64,000 nucleotides of DNA from Persicaria tinctoria (GCA_037127255.1 JBANSL010000005.1:82031160-82095159); one strand, 5' to 3'. Shown: positions 9,941-24,519, counted from the stretch's first letter. Program-made: numbers and translations. Notes: generated by a model not told the origin, from the sequence alone.

Positions 9941-12359
9941 TCAGTCTTCATCTGGTCCACATTCTGAACTCTGAGTTCTAAGCTGTTGCGCCTTTTCATC
10001 ATCAAATCCCAAAGATGCCAATATCTTTTGGCCCGGTGATCCCTCTTCCGACCATATGCCAAGGAGCAAATTACTTACTGTGATCTCTCTCTTCTTACCT
10101 GCAAGTAACAACATCCATTAATACGCGTCACCTTCTTTTCTTTTCTTTTTTGCCACATTACACCAAATTAAACAACCATGGAAAAATCGCTCATTCAAGG
10201 GTATTTTTTATCAGAGAATGACCAAATTTATCATACTTCAATGTGTGTATATAATACCTCTCCCAAACCCTGGCATAAGATTCAAACAAATACGCAAAAC
10301 TAGTTCAACTATTGTTTACATTTCATGGGGGAACTACTACTATCTCGGAAGAAATAGAAAGCATTCATAGAATATAAAGAAAACATAAATCAGGATTTTG
10401 CTGTCAATCATTGTTGCATAACCATCAAATTCTTCTGTGGCATGATAAGGAATGATAAATTTTAATGCATTATCATTCAGTATAAAAAGGGAAAAACTAA
10501 TCTTGTTATTGTTCAAGTGTTCATGAATCTTAAGAACAACATAGTCCATTTGGGTGAAAGTAAATCATGAACCTCCCAAAACCCACATGATTAATCTTCA
10601 AAGTTGGTATGTTTTCTATTGTAAATGAACATCAAATTCAGAGGCAGTTGTCCACAACCTTCAGTAAGCAGAATCAAGATATCTCAGATAATCAGACAGA
10701 TTCTATTGCAATAAGGCGAATGTCACTTAGGAGATAGGCATCCTCTACTCTACCAGTAAAAAGGGTAGGAAATTAAAAATAGTTGAAGTCTTGTAAGATA
10801 ACTACTCCGTATAATAAAGAGATCCACAGCACATTCCCACAGAGAGTGTTAACATAACAAACTGCTACTGTAGGAATTCAACTGACAGTAAGCTATCAAT
10901 GAACGCCGACGTCAACCAATTTTGGCACAAATTATCCAAAATAGGAAATACTCATGTCACTTTCTTCAAAAACATAAACTTAAACTTACTCTTAACACTT
11001 AAATTCATCAAGAATGTCTATAAGAACATGGCGAGACCATCAGGCATTTGCAACATTATGAATGAGGTACAAGTGCTAATAAGTAATTTCCCTGAAAGCC
11101 CTTTATTGCCCCGAACAAAATTGAACCTCAAGATACTACCCCTTAACAACAAAGACAATGTCCATGGAAAAAGTAACCTCAACGATAGTAAGATGCCAGA
11201 TATTACCTGATTTGAGGGTTTCATCAACAGCTGAATCTAATGCTCTTTGAGCTGCTTCGGTTAGAGGTGGATGCTCCGGGCTGAAGGAAAAAAATTCGCC
11301 TTTTCCAAGCAACTTTACAGATTCCTCTTTTACCTTTGTGAGTGTAATTCCGAGTGATCTCAAAAACTTTGCAGTATGGCTAGTCCCTGGAAGTAAAATC
11401 ATGGTTCAAATATGACGAACAAACACAAACAACTACATCACATTAACAATGATCAAGGATTCCAAAATGTTTATCGAGCCTTAAAGACTTGTTTGTCATC
11501 TCAAAAAGGCTTAAGATTTATTTTCAAATCAAGGATCAATCATCTCAAACCTATTATAGAATCTCCAGGTTCACAATCAATCAGCCAACTGATTGGGTTG
11601 TCAAATGGATCGCATAACCCACAAGAGCTCCTGCCATCCAATTTTCTAGGTTTCAGCTCTGATAACTAATGCTGGATTCAATTTGAAACTCATAGATGGA
11701 ACAAATTAACGGAAAAGTTACATACTTGACAATGGAACATAGAGAAAGAAAAACAAACCTTCAATAAGGATACCCATAAGAAGGGATTCAGTCCCAGTAT
11801 TGGTGTACTTGAGCTTCCTAGCTTCCAATTCACCCATTGCAAATGCCTTTATTCCCCTCGCAGACCATCTGCCACATCACATTCACTCCCCAACCATCAA
11901 AAATTGCCCCAAATCCATTCCCCATTCCACAATTCGTTTAAAACACGCAACCATGAAAGCAAAATTATGAATTAAAACCACTCACTTGGGCAATTTCCCG
12001 TCCTTAACCTTCTCCGGATTCCTGTAAAAAAAATCAAAACTCAAAATTGGGCAAAAAGAACAAAACGCATTGAAAATCCGGAAATAGATTCGGCGGGGAA
12101 GAGATTACCCGGTGGGTAGACTTAAGGAGACGGAGGCAGCAATCCGTCGGCGTGCGGGAGCAAACAAGCTGTTGGGATTTGAAGAGCGGAGGGAGAAGGT
12201 GAGAGGGGTGCCGGCCAGCCATGGATTATCCAAGCTCTGAGCAAGCGAGATGAAGGAGAAGGAAGGAGATGGGGAAGCGGAAGAAGGTAATCTTGTAGCT
12301 CTTCCACGGAGTTGCGTGAAGTGCGCTGAAGGGGGTCTGGAGAGAGAATGGGAAGCCAT
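9941..12359 (-). CDS. CLPT1/2: Chloroplast Clp protease accessory subunit CLPT (five exons)
   Basis: CLPT proteins are plant-specific stromal subunits with a Clp-N fold that dock on the ClpP/R core and help it assemble. Exons on the minus strand: 12359-12109, 12021-11986, 11868-11759, 11386-11207 and 10098-9941, joining in frame to 244 residues (Arabidopsis CLPT1 and CLPT2 are about 240). Residues 1 to about 75 are rich in Ser, Pro and Arg, fitting a chloroplast transit peptide. The Clp-N part follows, with WSARGIKAFAMGELEARKL, LLMGILIEG, FFSFSPEHPPLTEAA and LLLGIWSEEG, all hallmarks of the CLPT family. All junctions are GT-AG. No Walker motif is present, so it is not a ClpC/D chaperone. CLPT1 and CLPT2 cannot be separated by eye. 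A Helitron begins 297 bp upstream of the start codon. Confidence 0.95.
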
Positions 12360-12655
12360 TGTTGAAGAAAACTGTTACCTGTACGAAATGCAAAGACGAG
12401 TGTGGGGGATGTGAGGTTTTGGATAGAATGAGAGAGCCACTTCAATATTGGGCCTTTTGGGTTAAGTTATGGGCCGGGTGAACTGTTTTGGATCAGGCCC
12501 ATAAGAAAGATTTGTTTGCATAAGAAATACTAGTTCACTACCCTACCCGCACCCTGTTCGGTTTTTTATTTAAATAAATTTGATATTAATACTCATTTAA
12601 ATAACTAATTGTTTTTTTTTCAATACTTCTTAATTTTTACATAATTAAGATATAA

Positions 12656-13724
12656 CTAGTAAAGTCCCCGCGCCATGGCGCGTAATTTTTTTAAAAAAAT
12701 AAATATAAAATTTTGTAAGTATAGAAAATTATTACAATATTACAAAATTAAACAAACTATTACCAAACGTTAATATAAAATAGAAAAAAAATATTTGATA
12801 AAGTAAGTAAAAATAATAATAATATTTCTGAAAATTGTGTAAAAATTACATGAGTTTAAGATTTGAGTAGAATAGATTAATTGGGTGAAAATCGATCTCA
12901 AAATAAAAGTGGTTATTATACCTAATAAAAAATTCTTATGGTTTATTAGTTAGATATAGCTAGATGAATTGAAAAACTTGTACAAATGTCATTAGTTGGA
13001 TTTTTTCCTAGGTTAAGTTGATTGGGAGGAAATCATAAAATTAAAGTGATTATCACATCTAAGCAAAAATATTTCTCATTATATATATAGACTGGGAGGA
13101 AATCATTAAAAAAGATGTTTAAATTTTTTATCATTTAAGGTTTTATGTAGTTTATATTAGGTTGGTTGGGTGAAAATCCAAAATTTAAGTTTATTATAAG
13201 AACAAAAATAGTTTTCATTATATTTAGATTGGCTGCTCCAAAAAATCATATATTTGGAACTATATATTATTCTTTTTATAAAAAAAATGCTTTTGAATTC
13301 ATCCAATTGTTTTAAAAACTAAATAGAAATGATATTGTGTGATTAATGTAGAATGAAAACAGTGTATAGTTAATATTATCTTTATTTTTTAAATAAAGTT
13401 TTGAATTAATCTCATTGGTTAGATAAAAAGGAATTGCCTAAAATAGAAAAATCATATATTTGGAACTATAATTTTTTTTATAAAAAAATGCTTTTGAATT
13501 CATCATATTGTTTAAAAAATAAATGAAAATAATAATGTGTAATTAATATGGAATAAAATAATATTGTATAGTTAATATTAACATTATTTTTTTTTAAAAA
13601 GTTTAGGATTAATCCCAATTGCTAAATAAAAAGGAATTGCCTTAAATAACTTCGCGCGAGGATGCGACACGTGGCCAAAAGGCTTTGGTTTTAAGTAATA
13701 TATAGATATAGATATAGATATAGA
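12656..13724 (-). mobile_element. Non-autonomous Helitron
   Basis: On the minus strand it begins TCTATATC at 13724 and ends CTAG at 12656. It sits between a 5' A and a 3' T, as Helitrons do, and makes no target duplication. About ten bases before the end is a hairpin with arms GCGC around CATG (near 12673-12684). The 5' end, including CCAAAGCCTTTTGGCCACGT, is shared with the plus-strand copy at 17571. 1069 bp, AT-rich inside, no RepHel coding. Confidence 0.88.
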
Positions 13725-13725
13725 T

Positions 13726-14640
13726 TAAAATAAATTATTATAATATATAAATACATATTTGTTGATTTTTTTTTAATTAAAAAAGTAGTTATTATTGCCC
13801 ATTCTTCTAATTCTATTATTCTAAAATAACCCAAAGGTTACATCTTAGATAATAAAATTGATTATTTAAATTTTTATAGGCATAAGTGAATTGATTTTTC
13901 ATTATATATAATATAAAATTTAGATAACTTATTATTTTAACTTTATGATTTTTTCATATCTCATGCAATATATCAATTGCATCTTCAACCCTAAGGTCTT
14001 TTGTATCTTCTTCAAGGACCCCCGTTTGTGGTTGTTTAGACTATATAGTTTCCAAGAAAAAAATACATCTACACCATTATGGATGGTTGCTTTATGAGTC
14101 TACAATATCATGAAATAAATGAGATTTAAATTGAAAACATAACCTTTTGTGAAAATATTTCAATAAAATGACTATTATCTGAGATATATTAAGCACGTGA
14201 AATACAAAGAGGTATGATATATGTTATACGATTCACATCCAAGTAAATAGTACGGACTACGAACAATGTATTTAACATTCAATTCATTGAATTTGAAGAA
14301 AAATAATAAACTTCTACAAAGAAAGAAAGGTAAAAGAATAAATATACCTTCTTAACTTTCAAATTTGTTGAGTGTTTAGAGAGGGAGAGGTGGTATATAA
14401 AATACAAATAATACCCCATCATATATATGGGAAAAATTGATGAATGGATAAAATTTGTTACCAAATAAATACTATCACATTATACTAAATTTATATTGTT
14501 GAGCTATATTATAAAAAGATAGATATTTAGATAGATGGATAAATATGTGATTGGATAGATCTATATGATATATCTAATCAAACTGGGTAGAATTTTCTGA
14601 AAAATATATCCCTATCTAATTTATCTTATATAATAGTCTT
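13726..14640. other. AT-rich intergenic DNA; nothing supportable
   Basis: No convincing frame, RNA gene or terminal repeat seen. Short frames here have no recognisable composition. Confidence 0.4.
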
Positions 14641-15045
14641 CAAAATTATTTAATATCGTCTAAAAATATATCTATATCTAATTAAATTGGGTCAAATTTT
14701 ATCTTATGCATATATAGATATATTGATTAAATAGAGTTAGAGTAAAAATTTATCTTATGCATATATTTTAAAATTAGTTAATATCTTCTAAAAATATATT
14801 CATATCTAATCAAATTTGGTCAAATTTTACCTTATGCATATATATAGATATATTGATTAAATAGAGTAGAATAAAATTTTATCTTATCCATATATAGATA
14901 TATTAATATATAGATATATTGATTGAATAGAGTTAGAATAAAATTTTATCTTATGCATATATAGATATATTAATATATAGATATATTAATTAAATAGAGT
15001 TAGAATAAAATTTTATATATCTTATGCATATATTGATTATTTTAA
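14640..15045. repeat. Degenerate tandem repeat with ~125-bp higher unit
   Basis: The block CTTATGCATATATAGATATA, then TTGATTAAATAGAGTTAGA and AAAATTTTA, recurs four to five times with variation. A longer unit starting near 14642 recurs at about 14769 (roughly 127 bp apart). The later copies are shorter and more homogeneous. Confidence 0.75.
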
Positions 15046-15059
15046 AATTTTGTGATTGG

Positions 15060-15158
15060 TTAATACGACTACGATTAAGGAGAAGCCGACATGTGTCTCA
15101 GGCGAATTCTCCTTTATTATATAAAATAATAATAATAGAATAATAGATAGATAATAGA
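15060..15158 (-). mobile_element. Possible 5' end of a third Helitron-like element
   Basis: On the minus strand, TCTATTATC at 15158 is preceded by A and followed by an AATAAAGGAGAATTCGCC block and ACATGTCGGC, the same order of parts as the two clear Helitron 5' ends here. No matching CTAG end was found below it, so this is tentative. Confidence 0.3.
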
Positions 15159-15889
15159 TATACATGATTTCCTTTTTATTAAGATAAAATTTTATTAAAA
15201 GTTGTCATTGCATTAATTATCATTTATCACAAATTTGATTATTTTAGATTTATCATTTATATATATATTCTATATAAAGAAAGATTGACATAAGTACTTT
15301 TATAAATATTAATTAACTCAAAATATCTATTTTATCCTATAAAATAAAGGCAAAATATCCATTTTATCCTTTAAAGTGGTGTTAAAAAAATATCCACACA
15401 TTTCAATAGTACGAAATTTTTTTTTATTAAGTGTGAAAAATGTTAGTGAATAATGACATATTTTGATTAGCCGAGAGATCGAGAATTGAACATGGTTTAA
15501 ATTGTGAGGATCCTAGTCAATTTATATATATAGTAATAACATATATCCTAAATAAACAATACTAAAGTATAATCTATTTTGCCACATGTCACTTTCTCGT
15601 GAAAAAATTTCCCGCTCAATTTGTTTAGCCAATAATTTTCTGCCACTTTTGTTTAGAATGCCACATAATTAACTATATATTTGTAAATATTTTTTTATAT
15701 TTTCAGCTTTCAATTTCTAAATAAGGTAATTACTATAAATTATAGTTTAGAAAATATTCTGCATTCATATTTAAATGATTTTATCTTATTTATATTTTTG
15801 GCAAGTATATCAAGCTATCTTTATTTAATTAATGAGGTTGAATTTTTTTTATTTATGTTTTGTAGTTTTAAATATTTTAGTATTTTTGA

Positions 15890-17350
15890 TAGCATGCATT
15901 TAGGTAGGCATAATAGGTTGCATTTAGCTTAGTTATGATGCATATCATGCATGGTTTAAGTATGATTTGCATATTAGTTCTCTATGTTGTCGGAGTCGGA
16001 ATTTACACGCTTTTATTGATTATTTCAGGTAATGGTGGATCCGAGGAGGAGACATGAGTTGATAACGCATTGGATGAGAATGTCTAGTTGATCGAAGAAG
16101 CTTACATGAAGATCTCAAGAGGTTCTGAGAAGAAGAAGCGAACCTAAACGAAGAACAAGTCTGCAGAAGTTGTCTCCAGACATGCTGAACTTGTTTTGTA
16201 CTTTCTGGAGGCCTCGGTTGTCCGATTGACTATTATGACCATGCGTTGGAAAGCTCTTTCAAAGAGTTACAACTTTCCTGTTGACAAGAAGAGCAAATTC
16301 AAAGCAGATTTTCCGTGAAAAGGAATGCAGCGGCCGCCGCATGGTGTGCAGCGGCCGCCGCCAGGGCCGATGCAGCAGGTCTGGGAGGAAATGCTGATAC
16401 TGCGGCCGCAGCATACATGCAGCGGCCGCCGCATTTGCCGTCAGTGCCAGTACGCTGCGTTTTGATTACTAAAAACCCTAGATAGTTTTGTTTTTATTCA
16501 TGGCCGACTTTGGATCTTTTATAAGGCCAATTTTAGTTTATTTTCCATTACTTCTATTCTATTCTTTTCATCAGACACTTTAGAAATTTTGAGCGATGTC
16601 TTCCATGAGGAACTAAACTCATCTATTCTGCCTGCAATTTGAAGCTTTATTCGGATTGATTGTGAGTTTCTAGTTCTCGTTCCTTGTTTCCTATATTTGA
16701 ATGCTTCAACTTCGTTGTGCTTGATTGTTTATTGATTTGTTCTATCTTGTCTGGCCTACTTGTTAGATCAATTAAATCGCTAAAGTTTTGTAGATTCCTG
16801 ATTGTGAACCTTAACCTAAGTGGCAAACTTGTTCCTTTAGGGCTAATTGAACTAATTGAATGAGTAGGAAGTTGAATGTGTTGTTAAATCCTTCTTTAGG
16901 GACTGCAAATACCTTGGTTAATCTCTGAACTTAAAGCTATCAATTGGGTTAAATCTTTCTTTAGGGACGGTTCGATTGATAAGGGTTTCTAGGACTGATT
17001 GGACTAGTAACTATATTAGGTCGGGACAAGGGCATTCATAGGAAACTTAATAGGACGAGAAAAAGTTACAAGGATCGCTTCAACCAAATAAAGTGGAAAA
17101 TTGTAGGTAGAATTGCTTCTCCTAATTGTCTGAAATACAATTATTTACTTTTGTTTGCTTCAATCCGCTTTGATAAAAGGCGAAACTTTCACACTCAAAC
17201 CCCCCCCCCCCCTCTTTGGTTACTTAATTGGCATCTAAATCACACTTGAATTGTAATTTCCCCGTGGGATCGACCTCTTGCTTATTGCTATACTAGTTAT
17301 AGGTTTGAGTTTACTTTGACGGGATCAACGACAAGTTTTCCCTCCGTCAA
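15890..17350 (+). mobile_element. LTR-retroelement relic (gypsy-like non-coding region)
   Basis: Long non-coding sequence with features common in LTRs of large plant Ty3/gypsy elements: TTTCAGGTAATGGTGGATCC near 16025, repeated CTTTAGGGA blocks at about 16830-16970, and a GGGATCGACCTC...GGGATCAACGACAAGTTTT ending near 17340. No partner LTR, primer site or gag-pol was found. A cluster of four GCGGCCGC sites lies at 16330-16429. Assignment rests on style of sequence, not on paired termini. Confidence 0.4.
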
Positions 17351-17570
17351 TTTTCATATATTGTTTTTGGGCATATCTTTTTCCGTTAACTAGATTATTA
17401 TTGGTTTGTTTAAATTTATCAGTTCTAGCACATTATAAGGGCGTTGTACTATTTTTCCTAATTTTCAATGTTATAAAAAAATGTGTATAATTTTAAATTT
17501 ACTAAATAATTTAGGATGTTTTTTACTCATGTTAGTAAGTTTGAATATTTTTCTATTAAAAATAGTTGAA

Positions 17571-18752
17571 TCTATATCTATCTATCTATATATTACTTAA
17601 AACCAAAGCCTTTTGGCCACGTGTCGCATCCTCGCGAGCCGATATTTTTGGCAACATTTGTTTTATATATTTATTTTTATTTATTTAACTTCCTATTATG
17701 AGAAAGCTACATTTTTGGCAACATCTATTTTATATATTTATAATTTTATTTTTCATTTACAAATCACATTTTTTGACCAATCACATTTTTTTTATCTTTT
17801 ATTTTTTTCCTTTTTCCATATCAAAACTCTTATTCACAAGAAAAGGAATTTTAGTCGCCTCTTTCCTGCAGACGCCTCCTTCTCCAAAGAGCTTAGAATT
17901 TCAGTTGCCTCTTTCCTGCAGACGCCTCCTTTTTGCTTATTTCGCTCGCCATCTTTGTCCAATCGCACAACGAATCTTTTTTTTTTCGCTTTCATATTGG
18001 GGATTCGCCATCTTTGCTGCTCAGACCGGGGATTCATCGGCTTTTAGACCGGGGATTCGCAATTGCTGCCGAGGTATATATTTTCATTCTCGATTCTTCT
18101 TTTCTAGATTTTGCTTTTTTTTTTTCTCTATGTGCTGGAAATCGATTGGAATTAGTTAGATTTAGCACTTGATTGGAGCTTTGATGATTTTGCTGGTTAA
18201 TCAGTCGATTTGCAGTTGCTCAAGTTCTTGATTCATCTTTTTTGGATGTGATGACTCTCACCATCATGCGTGCTCTGCCTCGTGAGGTGAATTTAATATC
18301 TCTGTCGAGGGCCTTCTACCTTATAGCCATTGCATTACCTTCAATGTAAGTGTATGTTGTTGCGATTCGAAGAGATTATTGGGAACTGAATTTAGTGTGC
18401 GATTCATTTTTGGGGGGTTTCAGGTACAATGCGAAGTGCAGGCACTGGCACCGAACCAAGCTTTGATTCTAAGTTGTTTCTCCAGAATCTAGCGTGCATC
18501 GCTTTCTGTTTTATTCAAATTTAGTTGTTTGTTTGTGAGAGACAGCTACATGAGTTGTATGTTGATTAACGATTTCTCTTTGGTGCTCTGCTCTACCCTC
18601 CCGTTGTGTTTAGTTGGTTTTATATAATAATATTAATAATACTATCATGAATAACATGTACACTACAAGTGTTTTCTATCTACTATTATCGGGTTATACA
18701 GGTATAAATATGTTTTTTTCTAAAAAGTGTCATGGCACGGGCATGGGACTAG
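17571..18752 (+). mobile_element. Non-autonomous Helitron, same family as 12656-13724
   Basis: It begins TCTATATC after an A (17570), shares the CCAAAGCCTTTTGGCCACGT block with the other copy, and ends CTAG at 18749-18752 before a T. A hairpin GTGT-CATG-GCAC lies at 18727-18738. The interior holds Thr/Phe/Leu-type short frames and a 26-bp repeated segment (CCTCTTTCCTGCAGACGCC, near 17858 and 17908), possibly captured gene pieces, but no identifiable protein. A second Helitron-type end follows at 19123-19126. Confidence 0.85.
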
Positions 18753-19101
18753 TATGTCGATCTTTAATTGAGAATGTTAGTTAGTTTGAATATTTTGTAT
18801 ATTAAAGTATTTGTATTATGATACAACGCATGCTACACTTAAAAATACTTAACTAAACAATTTTGGAACACATGAGATATGATGGTTTTATTTAGTTAAT
18901 ATTTTTCCACTTGCTATGTACAAAATGGGATGTATTTGAGTTATTTGTATATGAGTTTAAAAAAAAAGTTACCATTTTTGTAAGAGATTGTAATATTCTT
19001 TAACATATTATTTTGCTTTATTTTCTATTCATTTATTTTAGAAGTATTATTTAATAAAAGTGCGGGTAATGGGCTCTCTACAATATTTTTACATTAAATC
19101 T

Positions 19102-19126
19102 GTGTAACGCACGGGGAATGGACTAG
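19102..19126 (+). other. Second Helitron-type 3' terminus
   Basis: The hairpin GTGT-AAC-GCAC is followed by GGGG and, ten or so bases on, CTAG then T. This is the same layout as at 18727-18752, which lies 374 bp upstream. Confidence 0.6.
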
Positions 19127-19291
19127 TACTGTGCTAATTAAGATTGATGTCAATTTCTTGAATTTATTATATAAGCTTATTGCATATATCACGCTCGAAC
19201 ATAAACCTTAACTAATTTAGTTCATCGAACTTTGACAAACTTAAATGGTATGCATGGCCACACAATAAATCCAACGGTATCAACAACACAT

Positions 19292-19294
<3 letters not shown>

Positions 19295-19345
<51 letters not shown>
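19295..19345. repeat. (TA)n microsatellite
   Basis: About 51 bp of uninterrupted alternating T and A. Confidence 0.97.
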
Positions 19346-19349
<4 letters not shown>

Positions 19350-19599
19350 TATAAAAACCCAATTGGGCAACGAAACTCAATTTTCATGACGGTATATGTA
19401 ATAGCAAGTCATAGTCGTGGGCCTCCACAGGTTTCCTAATGCATAGACAAAATCTTTGACCATGCCTAAATAGGTAGGGCACTACGTCCTGCGTTTTCTC
19501 ATAGTTAATCACATATACATAATACATATATGTATTGTATAGCCGATGTGGGCATAGTGGACAGTTTGATGCAGATGACAAGTGGTAAGTTTGTTAAAC

Positions 19600-20200
19600 G
19601 GGCTTGAGGTGAGGTGGGTCCAATTTTTAAACGAGGTTTTTTTCTTGATCAAGCTTGGCTTGTTTAGAAAATGAACGAACTCGGGCTGGGCTTTTTTCGA
19701 GCTTTAAATAATTCTAGTTGGTCATAACATATTAATTTAAAAATAAATTTTAGAAATTCTATAAAATTCGAGCTATTTGAGTTTTGATTGAACGAGTCAA
19801 GCTTTCAATCGAGCTTGAAATCTTAAACTTATATTTAAATAGTTAGACATGATAGAATCAAATTTCACTATCGATAGCCTCTTTCCAAAATAAAATAAAA
19901 TAGCATCAACAGATTTCATATGATCAGAGAAGCATTTAGGGTCTTCTTCTATCAAAATTTTAAGCTTTAAACCGAGCTTTCAACCTGTCGATAAAAAAAT
20001 ATCAATGAACTTGTTTCGAGCTTTAAGCTTTGAACCGAGCTTTAATGTGTTCTAGCACTTAACTAATCCCAATAACCAAAGGTTTCAACCGACATAATCA
20101 ATTTGTATACTTTGTGTTCCTATCCAACCACTGCAAAACCTTCATGTTGCATGATTTAAATATCTTCATGCAAATCACCATTAAAAAATGCAATTTTCAT
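19600..20200 (-). pseudogene. Scrambled copia RT pieces mixed with a GAGCTT-rich repeat
   Basis: Minus-strand reading of about 20200-20050 gives AFFNGDLHEDI, then HEGFAVVG and EHKVYKL, a decayed copia reverse transcriptase. Reading 19960-19845 gives a second copy of the RT start (PKCFSDHMKSVDAI), which also occurs at 21510-21620. GAGCTTGAA/TTCGAGCT motifs around 19640-19840 and 19960-20045 resemble those of the hAT-like repeat at 48190. All frames are broken. Confidence 0.6.
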
Positions 20201-21199
20201 GTAGAAACGCTCTCTTTTGAGCTTTGAAAACCACCACAAAAAAGAAAAACCACTATCCAAAGACTAAAACCACCACCCAAAACTATGAGCTCCCCTCCTC
20301 ACCCTTGGTGGACGTGCTCTTCCTTTCAGCCGGCTCTTGCAGTTGCAGGTTCAAGGGCAGTCCAGGCCGGCCACCGTTGTCACCACCATCCCCACCAATC
20401 CGCCGCGGGTTGGAGTCGGCTGGAGCCTGGAGGCTCATCCCACGGAGCCACAATCTCCGCTGCCTAGCTCCCACCTCGGTGCTGCTCCCCTCCCTCTCAT
20501 CCGCCACCCCTACCGACTCTGGTGTGGTTTCCGACCTCGCCTAACTCCACCACCGTCGGTCACCACCCGGAAACATTCAGACCCCCCAAAACACCCAAGA
20601 AACACTAAAGCTCAACCCACCCGAGAAAAACCAAACGACCACCTATCCCACCACCGCCGATCACACCTCCCACCACCATCTACTTTCTTCCGCCATCCCC
20701 AACACACATGCAGCTGCCGCGGAGGCTCCCGCCCGTTTTCTCGGGTCGGGTTGTTGGGTCACCACCTCCACATGCAACAACCCTATCGAGTTACTACTAA
20801 AGTCTAAACCCCCGTTGAATCCCAAAATTTCATTCACTTTAAAACCTTTCTCTTTTAAAAATCCTCAAACAACCTTTTTCTTCTTTCTCCATACATTATA
20901 TCTGCCAGCCTCAATTTGGAGATTTGCTCCCCTTGTTGGGGCTGAATGAGGGCTTTTCTCTTAACATCACAAGTTTTCAATTCCCCGTCACCACATCCGA
21001 ACGGCCGTACCAGAGCCGTAGGCGCCACCGCATTCTCAGCCAATGAGATCAAAGTCAACAACCTCCTCAATTTGCATGCAAGCCGACTAAACACTAGATT
21101 TCAATTTTAATTTTGTTGTAATCTTAGATTTAAGTTTAATTTTTATTGTAATCTTATATTTAAGTTATTTTTTTTGTTTTGACTGTGTAGGGTTTTCAA

Positions 21200-23115
<1,916 letters not shown>

Positions 23116-23690
23116 TTAAAATATCAATAAGATCCAGATAGATAAACCTAAATATACATAAAAACAAATATTATCTAAACTCTATTATAGATAAAAGCAT
23201 ATATAATGAATCTCATAAAGATAAAATCGATAAATATTAAAGCCCAGATATATTAATTTTTAGAAAAGGACATTTTCTATTAAGGGACGGAAAGAATAAA
23301 TATGAAACATGCATGTATATATATCCATTTGTTTTAATAGTATAGTTGATAGTTCATATTTGTTCTAGAAAAGCATACACTACTTACCAATTACCACAAG
23401 ATGGACGGCAAGAATATATATCCAACGTAATTAACACATTAAAGTGTTGAGAATCTCCAACCCCACAAAAGATACAATATACTACTATATAATATTTCGG
23501 TTGGAATAAAATTATCCTTTTGTTTATTTTAGGGAATATTTTAGGCCTTTTGGCAATGAATCTCACATCATTTATTCTCTCTACTCGTGGAGTATTTTTC
23601 TACAACCATTACATTAACTAATTTAATTAATTAATAATTCTATTGACGCATCTCCAACAAAAAATTTGTTTTTAATAAATTAATTTTTTT
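23116..23690. other. Intergenic; nothing clear
   Basis: AT-rich; no gene, RNA or closed repeat recognised. Confidence 0.4.
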
Positions 23691-23699
23691 GCTACGGAG

Positions 23700-23985
23700 T
23701 ACTACCTCTGTCTTAAAATATTTGCAGTTTTACTTTTAACACGTCTTTTAAGAACGGTAAAAATTATATAAAATATTAATGATTTTATTACTTTTAAAAA
23801 TAATTTCATACTTAATATAATTATCTATGAAATTATTAAAAAAATTATTTTAAAAATTAATATTTTATAGGGTTTTTTCACTCTTTAAAAAGCGTGTCAA
23901 AAAAGCAAATCTACAAGTTTTGTGATCCTTAAAAAATGTGTTAAAAAATCAAAACTACAAGTTTTGTGATACGAATGAAGTTTTT
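23700..23985. repeat. Imperfect MITE-like inverted repeat
   Basis: The left side (CTACCTCTGTCTTAAAATAT, then TTTAACACGTCTTTTAAG) is mirrored on the right with many changes. The right arm also contains a direct duplication ending CTACAAGTTTTGTGAT (twice between 23905 and 23970). Low-identity arms suggest an old copy. Confidence 0.45.
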
Positions 23986-24249
23986 TTAATATTAAAACAC
24001 AAAACGAATAAAGTGGGATTAAAATTAGAAATTTGTTGAACGTGACCCAACCCGCTAACGCAGGAGTCGGTTCCAAGCAAGCCATAAAGCCAGCTACGTG
24101 TCATATTAGCTCTACACTCGGAATTAACCCATTACCCAACGATGACACGTGTCAGTGTCTCATTGGTTTGTATATTAGATAGCACGGAGTATAGTGGCCG
24201 CATGTGGTCCACCGTTTTGCCTTTGCGTACCGCTGTGGCTTCCAAAATA

Positions 24250-24519
24250 CTCCCTCCGTCTCGAAATAGATGTCATTTTAACTCTTTAGTTTTGTATCAA
24301 AATAGATGTCGTTTTAGGTTTTCTAGGTAGTGGAAAGTAATGATTTGTATTGATTTGTGTGTTGTTGACCTTTTTAAAAGTTTTGATTGGTTAAAAAATG
24401 TAGTGGGTAATAAAATTAATGAAAAAGTTAGTGGAATGATGATGTTGATTGATAAATGAGTGTTTTTATTAAAATTTGTGCATAAGGCTAAAATGACATG
24501 AATTTTGAGACGGATGGAG
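24250..24519. mobile_element. Stowaway MITE upstream of ACR8-like gene
   Basis: 270 bp with TA on both sides (24248-24249, 24520-24521). Ends are CTCCCTCCGTCTCGAAATAG and, mirrored, CTCCATCCGTCTCAAAATTC. AT-rich and non-coding. It lies about 565 bp upstream of the ACR8-like start codon. Confidence 0.88.

Noticed and set aside
16325..16432. Vector or linker contamination because of four NotI-type sites
   Set aside because: The sites are embedded in continuous plant-repeat-like sequence with varied spacers and no vector sequence.
17613..18172. Three overlapping Phe/Leu/Ser-rich frames
   Set aside because: They lie inside a non-autonomous Helitron, are low-complexity and have no family resemblance.
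20224..20807. Pro/Ser/His-rich frames in the GC-rich insertion
   Set aside because: Several frames on both strands overlap and none stands out; composition alone explains them.
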